Position numbers and translations under genes: made by a program. Below are positions 43,085 through 52,886 of a stretch of DNA of 64,000 nucleotides, in pieces. A model generated the notes under the pieces. It had not been told where the DNA came from and made no database searches. It saw only the letters and a list, made by a program, of their open reading frames with translations. This DNA comes from Blautia faecis (lineage in GTDB: Bacteria > Bacillota > Clostridia > Lachnospirales > Lachnospiraceae), in NCBI RefSeq assembly GCF_020554845.1, contig NZ_JAJCIA010000007.1:1-64000 (forward strand), read 5' to 3'. The first letter of the stretch is position 1. Every line of letters begins with the position of its first letter.

Positions 43085-44200
43085 ATGCTTAAAGTTTTAA
43101 GTGTTATTGGCACACGGCCAGAAGCTATAAAAATGTGCCCATTGATCAAGGAAATGGAAAAAAATACAAGTATACAAAGTGTAGTTTGCTTGACAGGACA
43201 GCACCGGGAAATGTTAAATCAGGTAATTGATATATTTAAGACCAATGTAAATTATAATTTAGATATTATGCAACCAAGGCAATCATTAACCATGATTACT
43301 AGTTGTATTTTGCAAAAGATCGAATCAGTATATATAAATGAAAAGCCGGATCTGGTTTTAGTGCATGGGGATACTACGACTTCATTCGTAGCTGCGTTAG
43401 CTGCTTTTTATCAGAAAATTCCAATTGGTCACGTAGAGGCTGGTTTAAGAACTTATGATAAATATTCTCCATTTCCCGAAGAAATGAATCGTACGTTAAC
43501 TAGTAAAATTGCTGAACTTCATTTTGCTCCAACAAGAAATAATTGCGAAAATTTGATTAAAGAGGGTATAAAGAAAGATATTTACATTACGGGTAATACT
43601 GTAATTGACGCTTTTTCGACTACGGTGAAAAAAAATTATATATTTAAGAATAGTAAACTTAATGATATACTTGCAGATGAAAAAAAAGTTGTATTGATAA
43701 CGGCTCATAGGAGAGAAAACGTTGAATATGGATTGAAGAATATCTGTTTAGCAATAAAAGAAATATCTTATGCTTATCCTAACTTAAATTTTGTATATCC
43801 AGTTCATCCGAACCCAATGGTGCGAAATATTGTAAATGAATATTTGGGGGGGATTACAAATGTCTATTTGTTAGAACCTATTGACGTGGAGGATATGCAT
43901 AATTTGCTAAGTAGGAGTTATCTGGTATTAACCGATTCTGGAGGGCTTCAGGAAGAGGCACCGCATTTTGGAATTCCTGTATTGGTGTTACGAAATGAGA
44001 CAGAAAGACCAGAAGCGGTTAAGGCGGGGACTGTAAAGGTGGTTGGGACAAATGAGAATAATATTGTAAATGAAGTGAAGAAGTTATTAGAAGATTCACA
44101 AGAATACAAAAAAATGTCAAAAGCTATAAATCCATATGGGGATGGAAATGCAAGTCAAAGAATAGTTAGACACATACTTGAGTGGAGGAAAAATGATTAG
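43085..44200 (+). CDS. wecB: UDP-N-acetylglucosamine 2-epimerase (non-hydrolysing)
   Basis: A 371-aa cytosolic enzyme converting UDP-GlcNAc to UDP-ManNAc. Motifs: IGTRPEAIKMCPL, LTGQHREM, VHGDTTTSF, GHVEAGLRT, FPEEMNR, ITAHRRENV, and DSGGLQEEAPHFGIPVL. These cover the active-site Asp, Glu, His and Arg set, all present. The product would feed a ManNAc-containing polymer made by the surrounding transferases. It lies 19 bases after the pyruvyltransferase gene and overlaps the ABC permease start by 8 bases. Confidence 0.96.
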   Translation: MLKVLSVIGTRPEAIKMCPLIKEMEKNTSIQSVVCLTGQHREMLNQVIDIFKTNVNYNLDIMQPRQSLTMITSCILQKIESVYINEKPDLVLVHGDTTTSFVAALAAFYQKIPIGHVEAGLRTYDKYSPFPEEMNRTLTSKIAELHFAPTRNNCENLIKEGIKKDIYITGNTVIDAFSTTVKKNYIFKNSKLNDILADEKKVVLITAHRRENVEYGLKNICLAIKEISYAYPNLNFVYPVHPNPMVRNIVNEYLGGITNVYLLEPIDVEDMHNLLSRSYLVLTDSGGLQEEAPHFGIPVLVLRNETERPEAVKAGTVKVVGTNENNIVNEVKKLLEDSQEYKKMSKAINPYGDGNASQRIVRHILEWRKND

Positions 44201-44972
44201 AACAGTAAAAGAACTTTATAATTATCGCGAAATGATTTCGAGTTTAATAAAACGCGATTTAAGAGGAAAGTACAAGGCATCAGCACTTGGATTCTTATGG
44301 ACTTTTTTAATCCCGCTTTTTCAGCTTGTTATTTATAACTTTATTTTTTCAACAATATTAAGATCGGATATAAAAGATTTTTATATATTCCTTATAGCTG
44401 GACTGTTTCCATGGAATTTTTTTAGCGCATGTGGAACTAGTGGTGCTTCGTGCATTGTTAATCAAGAAAATTTGATAAAAAAGATCTATTTTCCAAGGTT
44501 AGTATTACCGGTTTCTTTTGTAACTAGTTCTTTTATAAATATGTTATTAACATTCATAGTTGTTTTTGTGGTTTTGGTATTTTCAGGACATGGTGTAAAT
44601 GCTTTGGCATTAGCTTATTTACCGGTAGTCATGCTTATTGAATACATTCTTTCATTGGGACTTTGTATGCTTACATCAGCATTAACGGTGTATTTTAGAG
44701 ATTTGGAGTATATTATGGGGATTTTAATGATGGCGTGGATTTATTTGACACCAGTATTTTTCGAAATGAATATTGTGCCAGATAAATTTGTAGCGATTTT
44801 TAATATAAATCCAATGACACCAGTGATTGTTGCTTATCAGCAGATTTTATATTATAAACAAATTCCTGAAATGGGAAATTTATTACATGCAACGTTTTTG
44901 GGAGTGGTTGTGTTAATAATTGGCTATTTAGTGTTTGACAAGATTCAGAAACGATTTGTTGAGGAATTGTAA
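44193..44972 (+). CDS. ABC-2 polysaccharide export permease (Wzm/TagG-like)
   Basis: A 259-aa integral membrane protein with about six helices. The N-terminal amphipathic part MIRTVKELYNYREMISSLIK and the following RDLRGKYKASALGFLWTFL are typical of the ABC2 export permeases for teichoic acids, O-antigens and capsules. ATG 44193 follows GGAGG by 4-5 bases. It pairs with the ATPase that starts 3 bases after its stop. It moves the finished lipid-linked polymer across the membrane (family role). Confidence 0.94.
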   Translation: MIRTVKELYNYREMISSLIKRDLRGKYKASALGFLWTFLIPLFQLVIYNFIFSTILRSDIKDFYIFLIAGLFPWNFFSACGTSGASCIVNQENLIKKIYFPRLVLPVSFVTSSFINMLLTFIVVFVVLVFSGHGVNALALAYLPVVMLIEYILSLGLCMLTSALTVYFRDLEYIMGILMMAWIYLTPVFFEMNIVPDKFVAIFNINPMTPVIVAYQQILYYKQIPEMGNLLHATFLGVVVLIIGYLVFDKIQKRFVEEL

Positions 44973-44974
44973 AT

Positions 44975-46264
44975 ATGAATAATGATATCGTCGTTAAAGT
45001 TGAAAACGTTAAAAAAAGTTTTAAGATATACTATGACAGAAACAAAACGCTGAAAGATATACTTTCTATGCCTGGACGCGGTAGAGAGGAAAAAAGAGAA
45101 GTTTTAAAAGGAATTAGTTTTAATGTGAAAAGAGGAGAAGCAATTGCGCTTATAGGCAAGAATGGTTGTGGAAAAAGTACAATGCTAAAACTCTTAACCA
45201 AAATTATATATCCCGACTCTGGAAACATAGAAGTAAAAGGAAAGGTTTCGAGTCTTATTGAATTAGGTGCAGGTTTTCATCCTGATATGAGTGGTCGTGA
45301 AAATATTTACTTGAATGCATCAATATTTGGTCTGACGAAAAAGGAAATAGATGAGAAATTAGACGATATAATCGCCTTTTCAGAGTTAGAGAGTTTTATC
45401 GATAATCCTGTTAGAACATATTCTTCAGGTATGTATATGCGTTTGGCTTTTTCTGTTGCGATTAATGTTCAGGCAGAAGTACTGCTTATTGATGAAATTT
45501 TAGGCGTAGGAGATGTCAGCTTTCAGAAAAAGTGTTTTGAGAGATTGAAAGAAATTAAGGAAAACGGTGCAACAATTGTTATTGTTTCGCATTCTATGGG
45601 GCAGATAGAACAAATTTGTGATAGATGTATCTGGATTTGTGATGGGGTAATTAAGGAAGAAGGAAAAACCAAAACTGTTGATGCTCATTATTATCAATAT
45701 ATGGAAGCAGAAAGATTGGGGCGTATCGAGAAAGACGAAGCTGAGGAAAGAAAAGTAAAAAAAGAAAAAACTGAAGAGATGGAGTTACCTGCATTCTGTA
45801 GTAAACATGCGAAAAGAAAAGGTGGCGAGGATGTTTTCTTTGATGATATTGTTCTGACAAATGATGTAGGGGAAGAAACTGTTGTATATAATTCTGAAAG
45901 CAATATTCATTTAAAAATAACCGTTAAATCAAAATTGGTAGATTGCAATGCTAATTTCTCTGTCAGCATATGTAATAGAGAAGGACAGGTTTATTATGGG
46001 ACTAATCTTGTTGCAGAACGAGGCGATTTATTAAGGCTTAGAGGAAATAACGAATTTTCTGTTACTTTTGATAAATTAAATTTGCTTAGCGGTAAATATT
46101 ATGTTAATGTAGGCTTGTATAACAAGCAAAATGATGTTCTGGATGAAATAAAATTGGCAAAAAGTTTTTTAATACATTCGGATTATGATTTGAAGGAGAC
46201 TGGAATTATTCATGTTGATCATAAATGGGATATGGGCAAGGTGGATATAATTTCATATGAGTAA
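44975..46264 (+). CDS. ABC polysaccharide exporter ATPase with carbohydrate-binding C-terminus (Wzt-like)
   Basis: A 429-aa protein. The N-terminal ATPase (1-250) has Walker A GKNGCGKST, signature TYSSGMYMRLAFSV and Walker B VLLIDEILGVGD, plus the export-class PDMSGRENIYLNASIFG region. A linker rich in E and K (about 255-280) precedes a beta-rich Wzt_C-like domain (about 285-429). In O9a-type systems this domain recognises the modified non-reducing end of the glycan, so the pyruvyl- or acyl-transferase of this locus could provide the export tag. That link is inference. It pairs with the permease just upstream. Confidence 0.94.
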   Translation: MNNDIVVKVENVKKSFKIYYDRNKTLKDILSMPGRGREEKREVLKGISFNVKRGEAIALIGKNGCGKSTMLKLLTKIIYPDSGNIEVKGKVSSLIELGAGFHPDMSGRENIYLNASIFGLTKKEIDEKLDDIIAFSELESFIDNPVRTYSSGMYMRLAFSVAINVQAEVLLIDEILGVGDVSFQKKCFERLKEIKENGATIVIVSHSMGQIEQICDRCIWICDGVIKEEGKTKTVDAHYYQYMEAERLGRIEKDEAEERKVKKEKTEEMELPAFCSKHAKRKGGEDVFFDDIVLTNDVGEETVVYNSESNIHLKITVKSKLVDCNANFSVSICNREGQVYYGTNLVAERGDLLRLRGNNEFSVTFDKLNLLSGKYYVNVGLYNKQNDVLDEIKLAKSFLIHSDYDLKETGIIHVDHKWDMGKVDIISYE

Positions 46265-46301
46265 TTACATATTAGAAAAATAATGGAAAAGGGAGTATGC
46301 T

Positions 46302-47768
46302 ATGAATGTTGAATTCGAGTATGAGAAACAACCAGGATTAAGAAGAAAGTGTTATAAGAGTTCTTCAATTCCGCATTTTGTAAGCATTATAACTCCCTTT
46401 TATAATGCGGGAAAATATTTTGAGCAAACGTTTAACTGTGTAATGAATCAAACTTTTGAATGGTTCGAGTGGATTATTGTAGACGATGGAAGTACGAATG
46501 AAGCGGATCTTGCTATATTGGAAAAATTAGCAGTGACAGACAGCAGAATAAAATTATATCATATAGAAAATCGAGGACCAGCAGGAGCTAGAAATTATGC
46601 TGTGTCGAAATCAAATACTGACATAATTGTCCCATTAGATGCAGATGACTTAATAGAGGCTGTATATCTGGAGGAAACTTTTTTTGCTTTGTATTTTAAT
46701 CCAACAGCTTCGTGGGCATATACAGACAGTGTAGGATTTGGAGAACTGCAATATGTATGGAAAGTACCATTTGATTCAAGAAAATTGAAAAGAAAAAATT
46801 TTTTAATAAATATAGGAACAATACGTAAAAAAGCCTTTCTGGAAGTTGGTGGCTATGATGATGCCCAAAGATACTCACATGAAGATTGGAATTTGTGGTT
46901 ACGATTTTTGGCGCGAGGTGATTATCCAATACATATTGGTAGCGTATTAGCTTGGTATCGAATCAGTTCAAATGGGGCGTTGCATGAGACGAATGATTCT
47001 AAAAAAACAAAAAAGAGAGCCTATGAACGAATTCATGAGGTTGCAAAAAAAATTTCAACTTCTATAGATGCAACTGAATATCCCAGAACGTTTAAAATGG
47101 AAAAAAACAGGAAAATTACATGTTCGAAATGGGATTGTCTTAAAGAAAAAAAATCATATGAAATTTTGTTATTGCTTCCCTCTTTGCAAAAAGAATATAT
47201 AAAATTATTGGATAATCTGAATATAGAAAATGTACATATTGGAATTATGACGACTGAAATAAGTGCTTTTGATTCAATTCAAGAGTTTAGTGCTATAACA
47301 GATGATGTTTTTGAATTATGTACATTTTTAGATATAGATGCTTATCCGGAATTTATAAGCTATTATATAAAATCCAGACGAGTAGATGTTGTATTAACGT
47401 ATGGAAGTGAATATGGTAGTGCAATTACATTGTGGCTAAAAGGTAAATTTCCAGATTTGTTTTGTAATGAATTTGAGAAGATAACGAAAGACTGCATTAT
47501 AGGAGCCGTTGATAGGGTGAAAGAAAAATCTCAAGAGAAGGAAACAGAGAGACCATATAAAGAAATGGAATTATTAAATCAATATGCTGACAAGTATATT
47601 GAAGCATATACTGATAAAACTGTATGTCAAAATATGTATTATGAGTTCCAGAAGAAAGTCGAAGCACATTATGAAAAAGAGAAACGAAAAAAAATTCGAT
47701 ATGCTCGGTTTTTAGATACTAAATTTGGGTCACTGATAAATGAGATTATAGGATTAAATAAGGCGTGA
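46302..47768 (+). CDS. GT2 glycosyltransferase with a truncated GT4 half (paralogue of 39282-41588)
   Basis: A 488-aa protein. The first ~265 residues are a GT2 domain closely related to the one at 39282 (VSIITPFYNAGKYFEQTFN, IIVDDGSTNEADL, PLDADDLI, SHEDWNLWLRF). Residues about 285-395 still align with the N-terminal half of that gene's GT4 domain (ITDDVFELCTFLDIDAYPEF, then YYIKSRRVDVVLTYGS), but the donor-binding half is absent. A short helical tail replaces it. The GT2 part should be active; the GT4 remnant cannot be. It probably arose by duplication and deletion within the locus. Confidence 0.88.
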   Translation: MNVEFEYEKQPGLRRKCYKSSSIPHFVSIITPFYNAGKYFEQTFNCVMNQTFEWFEWIIVDDGSTNEADLAILEKLAVTDSRIKLYHIENRGPAGARNYAVSKSNTDIIVPLDADDLIEAVYLEETFFALYFNPTASWAYTDSVGFGELQYVWKVPFDSRKLKRKNFLINIGTIRKKAFLEVGGYDDAQRYSHEDWNLWLRFLARGDYPIHIGSVLAWYRISSNGALHETNDSKKTKKRAYERIHEVAKKISTSIDATEYPRTFKMEKNRKITCSKWDCLKEKKSYEILLLLPSLQKEYIKLLDNLNIENVHIGIMTTEISAFDSIQEFSAITDDVFELCTFLDIDAYPEFISYYIKSRRVDVVLTYGSEYGSAITLWLKGKFPDLFCNEFEKITKDCIIGAVDRVKEKSQEKETERPYKEMELLNQYADKYIEAYTDKTVCQNMYYEFQKKVEAHYEKEKRKKIRYARFLDTKFGSLINEIIGLNKA

Positions 47769-47771
47769 ATT

Positions 47772-49295
47772 ATGCTGAATCTGGACAAAGAAATAGAAGA
47801 ACTAGAAGAAAGTCTTGCACGTTTAGAAAAAAATATTAATGATATTGAGTTTGAAAAAAATCAATATCATGAAGGAATAAAACGTGCTATAAAAAAACAG
47901 AATATTAAACAAAATATTCAGCTTATGTTAAATGTTGTCCTTGCCAAAATGGGGAGAATCCCATATTGTTCGGTCGATGATTTTCGTAAAGATATGAGGA
48001 TACGTCAAGATATACAGGTCATGCGCAATCAATTGGCTGCATTATCATGTTCGAAAGCTATTGTTTTGAAAGATGAAGAAAATTATGTACCTAAAGAAGT
48101 GCATGAACCTTCTTTAGAAAAAGATATTGATATAGAGCCATTAAAAAAAGGATACATTGCAATTGTTGTGAATTCTTTGGATCGCGGAGGATTGGAACAA
48201 GTAGTTGGCTTATTAGCTCAAGAATTTTATAAAAAGAATATTCCGATTAAGGTGTTATGTCTAGATGATGGCGGCTTAATGGCAGAACGATTAAAACAAG
48301 TAGGAATCGAAGTCCTAATATTTCACGGAAAAGGACATGCGTTTAAAACCTACATCAGGAAAAATCCACCTTCTTTGGTCAATACACATTACGTCAAAAG
48401 ACATATTAAATTCTTGCATAAAGAAGGAATTCCCATTGTTGAAGTAGTACATAACATGTATGTATATTACTGTGATCATGTGGCTGAAATTGAAAGGGAA
48501 AACGAAAAATATTATACCAAATTAATCGCAGTATCTGAAATTGTAAAAGAGACATATTGTAATAGGATTAAACAATCGGATAAAATAGCAGTTATTGGAA
48601 ACGCGGCGATTTTGCGAGAAGAACCACAAAAAACACGAGAAGAAGTTCGTGCTTTTCTGGGAATTCCCCAAGAGGCTTATGTAATATTGAATGTTGGAAG
48701 CATTGATCCAAGAAAAAACCAAGTTGGTATAATTACTGCATTTGATATAGTAGCCAAACTAGTTGAGGTACCAGTTTATTTGGTATTGGCAGGAAATGTT
48801 CAGGACGAAGCATATAATAATAAAGTACTAGATTCAATTTCTAAATGTGAACACAAGACCAATATTATTTGCTTGCCCTATTATGAAAGAGTTAGAGAAT
48901 TATATCAAATGGCAGATGTGTTTGTGCTTGACTCATATTATGAAGGATGGAGCATTTCTGCAACAGAAGCTTTGTATGATGGTTTACCGATAATACATTC
49001 AATGTGTGGGAGTGCAGTGGAACTTGTAGGAAACGGAATGTATGGAATGGTAGTGCCTAATCCGGCAGGAAACCTAAGCAAGATAAGAAATTTGGAACTT
49101 ATAGAAGAAATAAACCGTGGAGAAATTCATAATACTAAAGAACTTGTTCAAGCTATAAAAACTATGATTAGTAGCAAAGAATATTGGACAGAAAAACGTA
49201 CCGAAATACGTTGGAATATGCAGAAAAAATATTCGGTTGACTATATGATTTATTGTTATATAAAGTTATTTTTTAATATAAAAGTAGGTGATTAA
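47772..49295 (+). CDS. GT4 glycosyltransferase with N-terminal coiled coil
   Basis: A 507-aa protein. Residues 1-50 form a coiled coil (EEIEELEESLARLEKNI-like heptads), then a linker to about 130. The GT4 fold follows: AIVVNSLDRGGLEQVVGLLA, VNTHYVKRHIKF, EVVHNMYVYY, the donor-domain start NVGSIDPRKNQVGIITAF, and VFVLDSYYEGWSISATEALYDGLPII with the E-x7-E pattern. It begins 3 bases after the previous stop and ends directly at the next ATG. The coiled coil may assemble it with the other long-tailed enzymes of the locus. Confidence 0.88.
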   Translation: MLNLDKEIEELEESLARLEKNINDIEFEKNQYHEGIKRAIKKQNIKQNIQLMLNVVLAKMGRIPYCSVDDFRKDMRIRQDIQVMRNQLAALSCSKAIVLKDEENYVPKEVHEPSLEKDIDIEPLKKGYIAIVVNSLDRGGLEQVVGLLAQEFYKKNIPIKVLCLDDGGLMAERLKQVGIEVLIFHGKGHAFKTYIRKNPPSLVNTHYVKRHIKFLHKEGIPIVEVVHNMYVYYCDHVAEIERENEKYYTKLIAVSEIVKETYCNRIKQSDKIAVIGNAAILREEPQKTREEVRAFLGIPQEAYVILNVGSIDPRKNQVGIITAFDIVAKLVEVPVYLVLAGNVQDEAYNNKVLDSISKCEHKTNIICLPYYERVRELYQMADVFVLDSYYEGWSISATEALYDGLPIIHSMCGSAVELVGNGMYGMVVPNPAGNLSKIRNLELIEEINRGEIHNTKELVQAIKTMISSKEYWTEKRTEIRWNMQKKYSVDYMIYCYIKLFFNIKVGD

Positions 49296-50810
49296 ATGGT
49301 ATATTCTTTAAAGGAAAAAAGAAAAAATATTGGATTGTTCTTAATTAATACAGTTATTATTTTCTGTGTATTCGGTTTATTTGTTTTTAGTAAACATTAT
49401 TCTAGTGATGATTTTTTTTGCTATTATGATCAGATGGGAGAGGCAAACGCAGTAATATTTTCTAGCTATAGGATATGTTTAGGAGTAATATATATAATAT
49501 TATCATATTTAAAAATAAATGTAGTTACATATCAAATTTTATTTGGTGTGTTAATGCTAATTTGTTTTTCAGCATCTGTTACGTTGATAACAATAACTAT
49601 AAACAATATAATAAGCATACAGGAAGGCACAATAACGGATTTTTCTTTGTTAGCAATAAATATTGGCAGTTTGATGCTTATTATTAATGTTTTTATTTCA
49701 GAATGGGTTTGGTTTTCATTAGGCTATATTCAGTGGGGGCTTTCTGTTCTGTTTTCAACATTAGCGGCCGTCTATCTCATTAGAAATGAAATTAAAGATT
49801 ATGTGCTCACTTTCTTTTTCTTATTTTTAGCGGCAGGATGTTATCAAATTTCTATTTCTATTTATGTTTTTGTAGTTATGCTATTCATCACATGTAATGA
49901 AAAAGGAAAAATATCAAAAAATGCAATAAAATATACTGTAAAAGCTGCTATTCCTGCTATATTATCAATTTTGGGAAACATGCTATGTACAAAGCTGTTG
50001 GTTGCATTTGGAGTAGGGTATTCTGGAAGTAGGGCTGATTTCGGTATCCAACAGATATTGGAAAAGTTATGTATGTTATTGAAAAATGAAAAAGTGCTTT
50101 GGAATACTGGTTTGGGGTTGTTGCCGAAGTATTTTATGTGTATTATTTGTGGAGCGTATATTTTTCTCTTAATTTATTTAATTATAACTGGCAGGTTTAA
50201 ATGGAATATTTTAGCTGTTCTGGTTACATTATTAGCAGGTATTGCTGTAATGTGTATGCCAGTTGTGTTACAAGAGAGTTTTTATCAACCAGCAAGGATG
50301 ATTGTTCCGATAACAGGCGTGTTTATGGTTTTGCATATTGTGATTATAGTCGGAATGAGAAATAAAAAAAAGGTGTTGCAATGTGCTGTCGTTATTGGAA
50401 TTGTTTATCTTGGAGTGAATATTGTAGAAATACAAAGAAATACTGTTGATTGCATAATAACATGTGCACTGGAAAAAAAAGAAGCAGAAGATATTGTTAA
50501 ATATATACAGAACTATGAAATGGAAAATAATTGTATTGTAGAAAATATTGCTTTTTTGCCTGATGAACATCCAGTATATAAATATACAAATGAAATTGCT
50601 AACTGGGGATATGGTGGAGAAATGGCCAGTAGATCAATTTTAGTAGATTGGTCTAATATTCAGCTTTTTAATTTTTATTCAGGAAATAATTATAATAAAT
50701 CTTTTGATAATGTAAAAGATTATGTTAGCGAAAAGAAAAATTATGAATATTTTTCACCAAATGAACAAATTTATATAGAGAATGGTACAGCGTATATTTA
50801 TATTTATTAA
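49296..50810 (+). CDS. Polytopic membrane protein, probable GtrII-like glucosyltransferase
   Basis: A 504-aa protein with about ten membrane helices and a hydrophilic C-terminal ~110 residues outside. After the first helix comes FSKHYSSDDFFCY, an acidic loop like the catalytic one of GT-C fold enzymes and the glucosyltransferase-domain proteins that decorate surface glycans. Its start immediately follows the previous stop. The next gene is a GtrB-like synthase, which fits a two-step side-branch glycosylation: GtrB makes undecaprenyl-phosphate glucose and this protein transfers it outside. Family assignment is by layout rather than by a firm motif. Confidence 0.7.
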   Translation: MVYSLKEKRKNIGLFLINTVIIFCVFGLFVFSKHYSSDDFFCYYDQMGEANAVIFSSYRICLGVIYIILSYLKINVVTYQILFGVLMLICFSASVTLITITINNIISIQEGTITDFSLLAINIGSLMLIINVFISEWVWFSLGYIQWGLSVLFSTLAAVYLIRNEIKDYVLTFFFLFLAAGCYQISISIYVFVVMLFITCNEKGKISKNAIKYTVKAAIPAILSILGNMLCTKLLVAFGVGYSGSRADFGIQQILEKLCMLLKNEKVLWNTGLGLLPKYFMCIICGAYIFLLIYLIITGRFKWNILAVLVTLLAGIAVMCMPVVLQESFYQPARMIVPITGVFMVLHIVIIVGMRNKKKVLQCAVVIGIVYLGVNIVEIQRNTVDCIITCALEKKEAEDIVKYIQNYEMENNCIVENIAFLPDEHPVYKYTNEIANWGYGGEMASRSILVDWSNIQLFNFYSGNNYNKSFDNVKDYVSEKKNYEYFSPNEQIYIENGTAYIYIY

Positions 50811-50831
50811 GAAAGATAGGAGAATACATAG

Positions 50832-51779
50832 TTGAAAGAAAAAAAAATATCAATAATTATATCTGTTTATAATGAAGAAAATGCTATAGATAAATTTTTT
50901 GAAGAGTTTGATAAAATAAAAAATCAGTTTAAATGGGATTATGAAATTATTTTTGTTAATGACGGAAGTAACGATAATAGTCTGAAAATGTTATATGAAT
51001 ATGCTGCAAGGGACGAAAAGGCAAAAATAATTAGCTTTTCAAGGAATTTTGGACATGAAGCGGCTATGATTGCAGGAATAGATAATGCATCAGGTAATGG
51101 AATTGTTTGTATGGATGCTGATTTACAACATCCTTTGGAATGCATTCATGAAATTATTGCTAAATTTGAAATGGGATATGAAGTTATCAGCATGGTTCGT
51201 TTGGAAAATAAATCAGCAGGGTTAATAAAAAATATAACATCAAAGGCTTTTTACAAAGTGATAAATATATTATCCGATCAGGCAAGATTTGAAGAAAATG
51301 CTTCTGATTTTTTTGCGATTAGTAATAATGTAGCTAGAGTATTAAAAAATAATTATAGGGAAAAGGTAAGATTTTTAAGAGGATATGTACAAAGTGTTGG
51401 GTTTAAAAGTACTACTATAGAGTATTCAGCTGCGGATAGAGCTGGGGGTGAAAGCCATTATAATATTAAACGGTTATTAAAATTTTCTATAAGTACGATA
51501 GTGTGCTTTTCGGATTTTCCACTTAAATTGGGGATATATGCTGGGTTGCTTTCGGCACTGGCTGGGATTATTGTTCTGATTTACTCCTTGTGTACAATTA
51601 CAGGATCTCCAAGTGGTTACACAACATTAGTTACGCTGATTTGTTTTATGTTCGCTGTGCTGTTTATTGTAATTGGAGTTATAGGACAGTATATAGCAGT
51701 TATGTTTTCTGAGTTGAAGGATAAACCGATTTACATTATTGAAAAAAAGATTAATTTCGATGAAAAAAATAAAGAGTAA
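50832..51779 (+). CDS. GtrB-like bactoprenol glucosyltransferase (GT2)
   Basis: A 315-aa membrane enzyme. GT2 motifs: ISIIISVYNEENAIDKFFEE, IFVNDGSNDNSL, FSRNFGHEAAMIAG and the metal motif CMDADLQHPLE. The AADRAGGESHYNIKRLLKFS region precedes two C-terminal membrane helices, the standard GtrB/CsbB layout. It makes undecaprenyl-phosphate glucose on the cytosolic face for side-chain addition to a surface polymer. The start is TTG with TAGGAG 10 bases upstream. A dedicated GtrA-like flippase is not seen nearby. Confidence 0.93.
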   Translation: MKEKKISIIISVYNEENAIDKFFEEFDKIKNQFKWDYEIIFVNDGSNDNSLKMLYEYAARDEKAKIISFSRNFGHEAAMIAGIDNASGNGIVCMDADLQHPLECIHEIIAKFEMGYEVISMVRLENKSAGLIKNITSKAFYKVINILSDQARFEENASDFFAISNNVARVLKNNYREKVRFLRGYVQSVGFKSTTIEYSAADRAGGESHYNIKRLLKFSISTIVCFSDFPLKLGIYAGLLSALAGIIVLIYSLCTITGSPSGYTTLVTLICFMFAVLFIVIGVIGQYIAVMFSELKDKPIYIIEKKINFDEKNKE

Positions 51780-51845
51780 TAAAAATGGAGAAGCTAAGAA
51801 ATTGTTTTTATTTTTGAGTATGGAATACTTTTGTGGATGAGAGAA

Positions 51846-52886
51846 ATGAGTGAAAACATAAAAATTACAGTACAAAATAGAAGATATAATTTGGATATAG
51901 TACGGTGCTATGCATGTGTAATGGTTGTCTTAATTCATGTTGTTGCGATTGATTGGTATATTGATCCTAATTTGGATAAATGGAAACTTTACAATTTATT
52001 TGATATGTTTGCGCGGTGTGGAGTACCTCTTTTTTTTATGTTAAGTGGAATTTTGTTTTTGGAAAAAGAAAAACTGTGTATTTCTAGATTCCTATCGCAT
52101 AACATTTTTAGATTAGTAAAGCTATGGTTAGTATGGTCAATTTTCTACGAGAGTTATTTGCAATTAAGGACCCATACATATTCAGGAATAAAAGAGTTTT
52201 TGACTGGATGTATAAATGGGCATTATCATTTATGGTTTTTGCCAACGCTGATTATGGTTTACTTGATTTTTCCAATTATACATGAAGGAATACATAATAA
52301 TTCATTGAACGTGAAATATTGTTTAGTTTTATTCGGAGCGATAATTTTTCGTCAAAATCTTATTATATTACCAAACAAATCAGATCTATTAAATGCCATA
52401 TTAGAAAAGACGAATTTTACTGCAGCTATTATATATACTGGTTATGCGGTGTTGGGGTATTATTTAAGCAAAAAGAAGTATGGGAAAAATGCACGGATAT
52501 TAAGTTGCCTTATATATATAGTTGTATCTATAGCAGGTGCTTATGGGAATTGGTGGTATTCTATTTACTATAATGGTGGAGAAGCAGCGGAATGGTTGTA
52601 TAACTATTTTTCAATTCCGACTTGTATCCAAGCTGTTTGTGTATTATGTTTCTTTTTGTCATTTGAGAATATAAAGTGGCGTGGATGGAAATATTTGTCA
52701 TCATGTACATTAGGTGTATATTTAGTACATCCGTTTATCATAGAGAATTGCGCATATAAGGGGATTTCTGTTGCAAATGGAAATCCTTTGATTACAGTAC
52801 CTATAATGCTAATAATAATGCTGATTGGAAGTCTGATAATTACTGTCTTAATAAAAAAAATACCTATAGTAAATAGATATATATAG
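51846..52886 (+). CDS. Acyltransferase 3 family membrane protein
   Basis: A 346-aa polytopic protein with about ten helices. The N-terminus carries RRYNLDIVRCYACVMVVLIH with the conserved R and H of acyltransferase 3 (OafA/WecH-type) enzymes, and FARCGVPLFFMLSGILF follows. It would O-acetylate the surface glycan. The start used is ATG 51846 after weak GAGAGA; ATG 51837 is possible. It is the last intact gene before the IS remnant, and the IS66-like scrap on the other strand begins right at its stop. Confidence 0.92.
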   Translation: MSENIKITVQNRRYNLDIVRCYACVMVVLIHVVAIDWYIDPNLDKWKLYNLFDMFARCGVPLFFMLSGILFLEKEKLCISRFLSHNIFRLVKLWLVWSIFYESYLQLRTHTYSGIKEFLTGCINGHYHLWFLPTLIMVYLIFPIIHEGIHNNSLNVKYCLVLFGAIIFRQNLIILPNKSDLLNAILEKTNFTAAIIYTGYAVLGYYLSKKKYGKNARILSCLIYIVVSIAGAYGNWWYSIYYNGGEAAEWLYNYFSIPTCIQAVCVLCFFLSFENIKWRGWKYLSSCTLGVYLVHPFIIENCAYKGISVANGNPLITVPIMLIIMLIGSLIITVLIKKIPIVNRYI

